Positions 10,225 through 15,537 of a stretch of DNA of 15,537 nucleotides are shown piece after piece. Location: assembly GCA_934667815.1 (NCBI GenBank), contig CAKUMO010000041.1, positions 1 through 15,537 of the forward strand. Direction: 5' to 3'. Positions within the stretch are counted from its first letter, which is position 1. Each line of letters begins with the position of its first letter. Under the pieces are notes generated by a model. The model saw only the letters and a program-made list of their open reading frames with translations. It did not search any database and had not been told where the DNA came from. The position numbers were made by a program, and so were the translations under genes. Source of the stretch: an uncultured Oscillospiraceae bacterium. Its GTDB lineage: Bacteria > Bacillota > Clostridia > Oscillospirales > Oscillospiraceae.

Positions 10225-11255
10225 GGGAACAGGTACCCCTTGAGTACCTTCAGCGTGTTCAGAACGCCGTCCTTATGGCTGCGCTCGTAGCCATGCGAGG
10301 CATAGACGCCCGCGCCGATCAAGCCGTGACGCAGGTCATGCCCGGCCGAGAGCGTAGCTTCGACATCCGAACCGTAGTGTGGGTAAATATCAACGGCATA
10401 GTCGGCGTTTTCTTTTTTGGCCGCCGCGACGAGCTTTTTGACGACCTCATAGGAGTATGGCCCGCCGGAGTCCTTTGCGCAAATGGAGACCTGCCGCTCG
10501 GTGCATTGCAAGCCGTCGCCCACGCAGCCCATATCCACAGAAATCGCCTCGGTCACGCCCTCCGGCACAGAGGCCGCACCACCGTGGCCGACTTCTTCGT
10601 ATACCGTTACATGGACATACGTCCGGCGTACAGGTGTGAGCCGGTTGTCGGCCAGATATTTGGCAAAGCCCAGCAAAATACCGACGGAAAGCTTGTCGTC
10701 AAGGAAGCGGCTTTTGATATAGCCGGACTTCGTTACGCGCGTGCGAGGCTCAAAGCAGACATAATCGCCCACGCTGATGCCCAGCTTCTTCACATCGTCC
10801 GCCGTTTCGACCGGTTCGTCGAGCACAACCTCGACCGTGTCGAAGCCGCGCTTCGTGTTGTTGTATTCCCCGTTGACGTGGATGGAGGCGTTGACGAGCT
10901 GGAGCGTGCCCTCATAAACGCCGTCAAATTTCGTCACAACGCGGCAATTCTCCGCCTCGGCGTTATTTGCGTTCATGCCGCCGACGTTCACAATGCGCAG
11001 GCGGCCGCTGCCCTTGATCTCCGCGACCATGCCGCCCAGGGTATCTGTGTGCGCCTCGAGCAGCAGCGCATCGTTTTTGTCCTCACCGCCGAGGTCGATA
11101 AGCACACCGCCCTTGTTTGTGCGCACAGCAGAAAAGCCAAGTGCTTCAAATTCCTTGCGGACAAAGGACTCGGCCGCATCTGTATAGCCTGTCGGGCTGT
11201 CGATTGCCAGCAGCTCGACTGTTTTTTCCACAGCATAGTTTACATAATTATCCAT
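10221..11255 (-). CDS. M42 family metallopeptidase (glutamyl-aminopeptidase-like)
   Basis: This 344-residue protein is a cytosolic, cocatalytic metal aminopeptidase of the M42 family, which forms tetrahedral dodecamers that trim peptides. The metal and catalytic residues are all visible. H69 and D71 lie in EAHTDTLGG, D186 or D187 in KSRFLDDKLS and E220/E221 in VYEEVGHGG. D241 lies in SVDMGC, with a late His (H321 or H326) in YASHGYERSHKD. Substrate preference is not readable; family members remove acidic or hydrophobic N-terminal residues. The start ATG has AAGGAGGT 7 nt upstream and a good promoter further up. It is the first gene of a three-gene operon with the YdcF-like and GNAT genes. Confidence 0.93.
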   Translation of the reverse strand: MDNYVNYAVEKTVELLAIDSPTGYTDAAESFVRKEFEALGFSAVRTNKGGVLIDLGGEDKNDALLLEAHTDTLGGMVAEIKGSGRLRIVNVGGMNANNAEAENCRVVTKFDGVYEGTLQLVNASIHVNGEYNNTKRGFDTVEVVLDEPVETADDVKKLGISVGDYVCFEPRTRVTKSGYIKSRFLDDKLSVGILLGFAKYLADNRLTPVRRTYVHVTVYEEVGHGGAASVPEGVTEAISVDMGCVGDGLQCTERQVSICAKDSGGPYSYEVVKKLVAAAKKENADYAVDIYPHYGSDVEATLSAGHDLRHGLIGAGVYASHGYERSHKDGVLNTLKVLKGYLFP

Positions 11256-11282
11256 TTGAGTAACCTCCTTCTTTTATAGTAT

Positions 11283-11311
11283 AGAATATCCGCAATGGCA
11301 GAAAAAGTCAA
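11283..11311 (-). promoter_or_regulatory. Promoter of the M42-ydcF-like-GNAT operon
   Basis: On the minus strand TTGACT (11311-11306) and TATTCT (11288-11283) are separated by exactly 17 nt. The predicted transcript start near 11276 leaves a leader of about 20 nt carrying AAGGAGGT. A second -10-like TATACT lies 5 nt further down but is badly spaced. Confidence 0.8.
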
Positions 11312-11358
11312 TGAAAAAACGCCTATGTTCTCATCTGCCGATAGAATACCATACAAAA

Positions 11359-11396
11359 GTGACGTCCCTGTGACTTTCGCGTGACAATTTCGTCAC
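11359..11396. promoter_or_regulatory. Four-unit GTGAC array with 11-nt period, candidate regulator binding site
   Basis: GTGAC begins at 11359, 11370 and 11381, and its inverse GTCAC begins at 11392. Every step is exactly 11 nt, about one helical turn. The last two form the palindrome GTGAC-AATTTC-GTCAC. Direct repeats at 11 nt are typical of OmpR/PhoB-family response regulators, and the inverted pair could suit a dimeric repressor. The array sits about 48 nt upstream of the -35 of the M42 operon promoter, a plausible activator position. Confidence 0.5.
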
Positions 11397-11622
11397 AATA
11401 TAGATTGAGGTTTTTCCCTATTACCCCGAGGTCTTTTCGATGACAAAAGATAATCTCCGCTGTGTATGAATGTCAAAACGCGCAATAACGCGTTACAAGA
11501 TTGCTCACTGAAAAGCGGGACGGCGTTGCCAACCAGCGTTATTCACGATAACTGCGCCGGTACTTTTGATGTTCCAAATCACAGGAATCCTTCGAGGACC
11601 GACATCATCATGGAAACAAAGA

Positions 11623-11643
11623 GGCGTAGCACTCAGCTACGCC
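11623..11643 (-). other. Hairpin, possible second terminator
   Basis: GGCGTAGC pairs with GCTACGCC around a 5-nt loop. On the minus strand it is followed by TCTTTGTTT, a weak U-tract. It lies 35 nt beyond the main terminator of the exoprotein genes, so it may be a back-up terminator. Confidence 0.45.
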
Positions 11644-11677
11644 CGGGAACAGGTTGCGGTGTGAACTTTGTAAGAAA

Positions 11678-11709
11678 TAAAAAAGCGGCTGCCGTTTCCG
11701 ATAGCCGCT
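11678..11709 (-). terminator. Intrinsic terminator of the SipW-type exoprotein genes
   Basis: On the minus strand AGCGGCT pairs with AGCCGCT across a 12-nt loop and is followed by TTTTTATTTC. It lies about 32 nt beyond the stop of the Thr/Pro-rich exoprotein gene. Confidence 0.85.
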
Positions 11710-11741
11710 GTGTGGGGCAACGTGTTTTGTATGAGCGTGCT

Positions 11742-12494
11742 TTATTCAGTTTTGTCCGTATTCGCAGGTGTAGTTGTGTCCTCCGGCGCAGGAGTTGGTT
11801 CTGTGTCGGTTGTTTCGGGTTGTGTTGCAGCCGGAGCGGTTGCCGAGGGTTCGGGTGCGGTGGTTTTGCTTTCTGCCGGAGCGCTGCCCGGCGTTGTAGG
11901 AGCGGTCGGTGTAGTCGGAGCAGTCGGCTCGGTTGACGGTTCGGTAGTTACGCCGTTGTTCGGCTCTTGGGTGCTGTTTTGCTGTGAGCCGGTAGCGGTG
12001 ATAACATCGCCGTTATGAAGCGTGGCGTCGTGGGAGTAAGTTCCCCATTTCGGGGTGAGGGTGATAGTTGTGCCTGCGGCTGCGTTTACGGTAAAGGTGA
12101 ATTCAGAGATGTCATTCACAAATATCTGCTCGGTGTAGTAGGTTTCATTACCAACCTTTATGCTGCAATAGCCCGTTGCGCCTGCCGTTCCGGTGGCTTT
12201 CAGCGTTATCGCAGTTGTATCACTTGTCAGCGTGTAGGTGTTATCCGCTTCGGCAAGCTCGGTTGGGGCGGTATCCTCATTGACCTGATACAGCAGCTTA
12301 TAAGACGAGCTTTGAATTGCCATTGTTCCCGTTGAGGTGCTTGCGGTAAACCAAGCCCAGCTTGCACCGCAAAGACAGATGGCGCAGATGAAAATACCGA
12401 TAACGGACGGGGCGAGTATGCGGTAAATACTGCAGTCGCTCGTCGTTTTTTTACTATGCTTCGGCTTGTAGAACAGTCGTCGGGACAGACGCAT
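11742..12494 (-). CDS. Secreted protein with SipW-type signal peptide and Thr/Pro-rich tail
   Basis: This 250-residue protein is unassigned beyond its export signal. The basic N-terminus MRLSRRLFYKPKHSKK is followed by a hydrophobic segment (about 26-47) ending GASWA-WFTAS. That is the pattern cleaved by SipW-type peptidases in TasA/camelysin proteins, with predicted cleavage after A47. A small beta-rich domain (about 55-170, one Cys at 110) follows. The tail at 172-250 is almost only Thr, Pro, Ala, Ser and Glu with TAPTTP repeats, resembling a glycosylated stalk. There is no LPxTG motif or C-terminal membrane anchor. The start ATG at 12494 has AAGGAG 10 nt upstream. It is the last gene of the exoprotein series and ends at a terminator. 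It could be a minor fibre or surface component (inference). Confidence 0.8.
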   Translation of the reverse strand: MRLSRRLFYKPKHSKKTTSDCSIYRILAPSVIGIFICAICLCGASWAWFTASTSTGTMAIQSSSYKLLYQVNEDTAPTELAEADNTYTLTSDTTAITLKATGTAGATGYCSIKVGNETYYTEQIFVNDISEFTFTVNAAAGTTITLTPKWGTYSHDATLHNGDVITATGSQQNSTQEPNNGVTTEPSTEPTAPTTPTAPTTPGSAPAESKTTAPEPSATAPAATQPETTDTEPTPAPEDTTTPANTDKTE

Positions 12495-12528
12495 AACTGT
12501 GCGGCTCCTTTCTTTTATTGTTTTCTGA

Positions 12529-12600
12529 GCAATCAAAAGGCACAACACCCGAATTTTTCTGTTTGTACCCTTTGATTGCCCCTCCCCCGAGGGGGAGGGG
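12529..12600. repeat. Composite intergenic repeat, copy A
   Basis: GCAATCAAAAGG (12529-12540) and CCCTTTGATTGC (12568-12579) form a 12-nt inverted repeat with one mismatch. Directly after it comes the hairpin CCCCTCCCCC-GA-GGGGGAGGGG (12579-12600). The same design recurs at 14267-14330. It fills the gap between two exoprotein genes and no U-tract follows the hairpin. Confidence 0.8.
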
Positions 12601-12614
12601 GTGGAAATAGGGTT

Positions 12615-14198
12615 TTACTTAATAATCACGGATGTTCCGCTTTGCTGTGCGGTGTGTCCCGTACCGACATAGCTAGAGAGGTCGTCAACGCTCATGTTTG
12701 TAAAGGTTCCGCCGTTGAGAACTGTGGATGTGGCATAGCTCTGAACGAAAAACCCTACTGTTCCGTCAAAGGTTCCGCCATTCACCGTCATTGCAGCACC
12801 GTTGGAAACTGCTTTGAAAGAAGTTGAAGTAAAGGTTCCACCGTTGATTACGGCTGTTCCAAGATAGTCGTTGGAAAGGGCCCAATATCCGGTGGAGGCC
12901 ACGTTCACATCATTTACGGTTAGATCGCCATATCTGCAATTCTTAATTCCACTGGAATCGGTATCAAGTTCCAAAGCGTTGATTTCCATCACTGCATGCG
13001 TAGTAGAAGCACCGGGATCAAAATAATTCCAGCCATTGGTGATAGCAAAGCCATTTCCGTTCTTTAGGACGACCTTACCACCATTGAAGGTCATCTTGCC
13101 AAAGTTTTCAACTACATGCCATGTATTTCCATTGGCCCCGTCACGAGAAATTGTTCCGCCCTTGACTACACAGACTGCATTATCTCCGTTGCGAAGTGCT
13201 GCAGTGTTGCCCTTGAGGGAGATGATTTGACCGCTTTTATCTGCGCTTGAATCTGTCAGAGTAAGATGGCCTCTATTCAGAATGGTGTGCGCTTCAGCAT
13301 TCGTTACAGTGCAACCATTCAAATCCAGGGTTACATCCTTATCCTCAGGGATGACGAAGTTGTTGGTCGTAATGCTGTTCGTCAGCACGATATTGACAGG
13401 AGCTGTTGCATTGCTCACAATGGCCTGCAGTTCGTCTCCCGTTGTAACTAAAATAGGATATTCAGCATCCTTATCGTACTGATTGCCGAAGCTGTCGCTC
13501 TCCGTTGTATACTGCGTAGCCAGAATATTCAGACCGAAGTGGATGGAAGCTGCTTTTTCGGGGGAAATTGCGTTGGCTTCGTTGCCCACGGATTCCGGCA
13601 TGTAGACCTTAATGCCGAGAACTTGCGCATCGCCGGGCTGCAGATCGAGGACATGATTACGCTCATTCTTGTCCAGCTCAAAGTTGGCAAAATCGCGATG
13701 CTCCCAAGCAAGGACATTTCCTTTTGCAAAAATCAGCTGTTCCATCGCATAACTAATACTACCCGGACCGGCATTAGGATCATACTGCTGGATGCCGGTC
13801 GTGGCAACCTTCAGGTAGTCGGAGAGCTTATAGGGATTACCAGCCTTGTTTGTGCCGGCGGTCTCCGAAACAACGTTCATGCCGATCTTGTACTTGAGTG
13901 CCAGATTGCCGGCGTTCGTAATCTTCAGCTCCACCACTCTTGTGTGGCCCGGCTCAAACAGAGTGCCTTCCGCGCCGAACAGGTCGGTGGCATTGTCGAG
14001 GGTTTTCCACTCGCCGTCTGCGGTGGTTCTGTACTGTACTTCAATGTCCAGATTGCCGGACACGATCTTGTTGACACCGGTGGATGCGGTGTCGGTGAAC
14101 CACGCAAAGGTGGTGCTGATGAGCATTGCCACGCACATAAGGATAGCCAGTGCGCTGGAAATCAATGCCCGCTTGGTGGATTTGCTGCTTGTCATCAT
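12615..14198 (-). CDS. Secreted TasA-like protein with SipW-type signal peptide and beta-helix-like C-terminus
   Basis: This 527-residue protein is predicted to be exported. The start MMTSSKSTKR is basic, followed by a hydrophobic segment (11-31) ending TTFA-WFTDTASTGVNKIVSGNL. This is the SipW-cognate signal, with cleavage expected after A32. Residues 40-235 resemble the TasA/camelysin fold (FEPGHTRVVELKITNAGNLALKYKIG). After a linker (SFGNQYDKDAEYP, 236-248), residues 250-527 are rich in short strands with repeated VNGGTF, LNGGTF and FNGGKV turns. That is typical of a right-handed parallel beta-helix. There is no sorting signal. GGGAGG lies 6 nt before the ATG at 14198. A likely role is fibre, matrix or adhesin subunit; a carbohydrate-active beta-helix cannot be excluded, though no catalytic residues stand out. 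Confidence 0.85.
   Translation of the reverse strand: MMTSSKSTKRALISSALAILMCVAMLISTTFAWFTDTASTGVNKIVSGNLDIEVQYRTTADGEWKTLDNATDLFGAEGTLFEPGHTRVVELKITNAGNLALKYKIGMNVVSETAGTNKAGNPYKLSDYLKVATTGIQQYDPNAGPGSISYAMEQLIFAKGNVLAWEHRDFANFELDKNERNHVLDLQPGDAQVLGIKVYMPESVGNEANAISPEKAASIHFGLNILATQYTTESDSFGNQYDKDAEYPILVTTGDELQAIVSNATAPVNIVLTNSITTNNFVIPEDKDVTLDLNGCTVTNAEAHTILNRGHLTLTDSSADKSGQIISLKGNTAALRNGDNAVCVVKGGTISRDGANGNTWHVVENFGKMTFNGGKVVLKNGNGFAITNGWNYFDPGASTTHAVMEINALELDTDSSGIKNCRYGDLTVNDVNVASTGYWALSNDYLGTAVINGGTFTSTSFKAVSNGAAMTVNGGTFDGTVGFFVQSYATSTVLNGGTFTNMSVDDLSSYVGTGHTAQQSGTSVIIK
14047..14141 (-). repeat. 95-nt direct repeat encoding the SipW-type signal, copy 1
   Basis: This matches 15443-15537 at 89 of 95 positions and encodes LMCVAMLI-x-TTFAWFTDTAS and the following VNKIVSGNLD. 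Outside it the two paralogous genes diverge quickly, so the export module is the most conserved part. Confidence 0.85.
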
Positions 14199-14211
14199 GT
14201 TTTTCCTCCCA

Positions 14212-14240
14212 ATTATACTACTTTAATAACTCTATGTAAA
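14212..14240 (-). promoter_or_regulatory. Promoter-like sequence upstream of the beta-helix exoprotein gene
   Basis: On the minus strand TTTACA (14240-14235) and a perfect TATAAT (14217-14212) are 17 nt apart. The match is excellent, but the predicted start near 14205 falls inside the Shine-Dalgarno GGGAGG (14210-14205). Either initiation is shifted upstream or the match is not used for this gene. Confidence 0.5.
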
Positions 14241-14255
14241 CACGGATTTCCCGTG
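14241..14255. promoter_or_regulatory. Inverted repeat adjoining the promoter-like -35, possible operator
   Basis: CACGG and CCGTG flank a 5-nt ATTTC spacer, and the repeat abuts the TTTACA box. It could be an operator. On the minus strand it could also be a weak hairpin followed by TTT. Confidence 0.35.
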
Positions 14256-14266
14256 ATTACACCAAG

Positions 14267-14330
14267 GCAATCAAAAGACACAAGCATAACTTATGCCCTT
14301 TGATTGCCCCTCCGCCCTCAGGCGGAGGGG
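14267..14330. repeat. Composite intergenic repeat, copy B
   Basis: GCAATCAAAAGA (14267-14278) and CCCTTTGATTGC (14296-14307) form an inverted repeat around an internal palindrome GCATAACTTATGC (14284-14296). The hairpin CCCCTCCGCC-CTCA-GGCGGAGGGG (14307-14330) follows. It has the same order and orientation as copy A at 12529-12600, but the spacer and hairpin sequence differ while pairing is kept. Confidence 0.8.
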
Positions 14331-14346
14331 AGTTGAAAATCAGGAT

Positions 14347-15537
14347 TTACTGGGGAACGACGGTGTACCACACTTCGCCATTGGTTTGGCTTGCGGAAAC
14401 AACCTTGTAGCCGTCCGCAACAAAGTTAGTTCCTGCACCCTCAGCAGTATTGTTTGACGGGTCGAAGTTGACAAATGTGCCGCCCTTAACAATTATTTTT
14501 GCGGTGCCGTTCTTGTAGGCAGAGTCAATGCAGTTCAGCAGGAAGTTGTAGCCGTAAGGCTCGCCGAACGCTTCGACAGCAAAATGACCTCCGGTGATGG
14601 TGAGGGTACCCTCTTGAACCTGTACCGCAGTACCGCCGCCGTAATAGCTGCCGCCTGTGATGGTCAGATTTGCACCTTTACGCACATTGAGTGCATATCC
14701 GCCGTTCCTACCGGTATCAATTCCGCCATTTTCGCCTGCATTGATGGTGGTATCAGCATCGACAATCAGCGCGCAGAAGTTGGTACTATTGTTACCCATA
14801 TCATCGGGAGAGATAATCTTAGCATCCAAATTCAGTGTAGTGGGTTGGCTGATAATAATGCGGTCTGCTTCATTGTCGCCGATATTATCGGTTTTGATAT
14901 CCTTATTGACAGAAACGATACCGCCATTAGCCAAAGCCTCTTTCATCTCTGCAGCAGAAGCAACAGGATAGGTTGCATCCTTATCGTACTGATCGTCAAA
15001 GCTGTCCTTTTCGTATGTATGCTGCTTGGCAACAACGGTTATGGAAATACCCTCGACGGAAAGACCCTGATATTCGTTGCCCGCCTCTTCCTTCATGTGG
15101 GCTTCGAGATCAAACTTTAAGCTTTGGCCGGGATTTACGATAACGGATATGTCCTTATTGGGGTGGGTGAGCATGCCGTCGAAGGTGCTCATCTTCCAGT
15201 CTATCACGTCGCGGAGATCGACATCGCTTTCGCCGCTTGCCTTAAATCCGGAAACATAAACATAAGCCTGAAGCGACAGATTGCCGTTGTTGCGGATGCG
15301 CAGCTCGGGAACGCGGTAAGTGCAGCCCGGCTCCCAAAGGATCTCGGTGCCTTCGGCCGGAATTTCGCCCGCCACAAGGAAGGGAAGCGTTTTTCCGTTT
15401 GCATCGACCCATTCGCCGCCGATATTCATTTCGAGCACGACATCCAGATTGCCGGACACAATCTTATTGACACCGGTGCTTGCGGTGTCGGTGAACCACG
15501 CAAAGGTGGTGCCAATGAGCATTGCCACGCACATAAG
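14347..15537 (-). CDS. Secreted TasA-like protein with SipW-type signal peptide and beta-helix-like C-terminus, 5' end missing
   Basis: 396 residues are visible. The frame runs off the window at 15537, and by comparison with its paralog about 19 N-terminal residues are missing. The visible start LMCVAMLIGTTFAWFTDT is the second half of a SipW-type signal peptide. A TasA/camelysin-like domain follows (WEPGCTYRVPELRIRNNGNL), then the linker SFDDQYDKDATYP. A strand-rich C-terminal half carries repeated LTITGG, INAGENGG and VKGGTF turns, again beta-helix-like. It ends EVWYTVVPQ with no cell-wall sorting motif. It is a paralog of the gene at 12615-14198, nearly identical in the signal region and divergent beyond. 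Its upstream neighbours, possibly including the SipW peptidase, are outside the window. Confidence 0.85.
   Translation of the reverse strand, partial: LMCVAMLIGTTFAWFTDTASTGVNKIVSGNLDVVLEMNIGGEWVDANGKTLPFLVAGEIPAEGTEILWEPGCTYRVPELRIRNNGNLSLQAYVYVSGFKASGESDVDLRDVIDWKMSTFDGMLTHPNKDISVIVNPGQSLKFDLEAHMKEEAGNEYQGLSVEGISITVVAKQHTYEKDSFDDQYDKDATYPVASAAEMKEALANGGIVSVNKDIKTDNIGDNEADRIIISQPTTLNLDAKIISPDDMGNNSTNFCALIVDADTTINAGENGGIDTGRNGGYALNVRKGANLTITGGSYYGGGTAVQVQEGTLTITGGHFAVEAFGEPYGYNFLLNCIDSAYKNGTAKIIVKGGTFVNFDPSNNTAEGAGTNFVADGYKVVSASQTNGEVWYTVVPQ
15443..15537 (-). repeat. 95-nt direct repeat encoding the SipW-type signal, copy 2
   Basis: This is the partner of 14047-14141, with six mismatches. 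The window edge cuts it, so the full repeat may be longer. Confidence 0.85.

Larger units (their letters stand above)
11256..11741. other. Intergenic region of 486 nt, no convincing gene
   Basis: From left to right it holds the M42 operon promoter, the 11-nt GTGAC array (11359-11396), a small AACGCG/CGCGTT hairpin (11477-11494), an 8-bp hairpin (11623-11643) and a minus-strand terminator (11678-11709). Frames on both strands across 11500-11640 are open but lack a ribosome binding site. The region could carry a degraded gene or an untranslated RNA. Confidence 0.6.

Noticed and set aside
11466..11936. 156-codon plus-strand frame running into the Thr/Pro-rich gene
   Set aside because: There is no ribosome site before its ATG, its second half is antisense to the secreted protein, and it spans the terminator hairpin.
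11710..12018. Plus-strand Val/Gly/Ala-rich frame of 102 codons
   Set aside because: It is the mirror of the Thr/Pro/Ala/Ser-rich tail on the other strand. Low complexity keeps it open.

Overview
This window looks like chromosomal DNA from a Gram-positive, moderately GC-rich gut-type Clostridia, probably Oscillospirales/Ruminococcaceae-like. That placement is inference. It rests on the strong AGGAGG ribosome binding sites, the family composition (UvrABC-RadC block, XRE regulator plus ABC exporter, M42 peptidase, SipW-type exoproteins) and the palindrome-rich intergenic repeats. Nothing in the window fixes the species.

Left third, plus strand. The window opens with the last 40 residues of ribosomal protein bL20 (rplT), closed by a strong intrinsic terminator. 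A consensus promoter (TTGATA-17-TATAAT) then drives a tight DNA-repair operon, uvrA-radC-uvrB, with gaps of 12 and 10 nt. UvrA and UvrB form the damage-search complex of nucleotide excision repair. A RadC/JAB-domain protein sits between them. The operon ends in a 16-bp bidirectional terminator shared with the convergent genes to its right.

Middle, minus strand. An XRE-type regulator with a long helical C-terminal region overlaps by 14 nt a half-size ABC exporter, so the two are probably translationally coupled. To its right an intergenic stretch of about 360 nt is filled by palindromes whose outer ends form a 48-nt imperfect terminal inverted repeat, suggesting a small non-autonomous (MITE-like) element. 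Next comes a three-gene operon, transcribed leftward from a TTGACT-17-TATTCT promoter: M42 aminopeptidase, then a YdcF/SanA-like DUF218 membrane protein (ATGA overlap), then a GNAT acetyltransferase (4-nt gap).

Right third, minus strand. Visibly more A/T-rich DNA carries three consecutive genes for secreted proteins with SipW-type (TasA/camelysin-like) signal peptides. Two have a TasA-like N-terminal domain followed by a Gly-Gly-Thr-Phe-rich beta-helix-like region; the rightmost is cut by the window edge. The third is a smaller protein with a Thr/Pro/Ala/Ser-rich tail. Both intergenic gaps between these genes hold the same composite repeat, an inverted repeat next to a C-rich/G-rich hairpin. 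No SipW peptidase gene is in the window; it may lie beyond the right edge, upstream in the same direction. This cluster resembles an extracellular-fibre or surface-matrix locus and is the part most likely to be under-described. A 486-nt gap separates it from the peptidase operon. The gap contains a striking four-unit GTGAC array with exact 11-nt spacing, suggestive of a response-regulator binding site.
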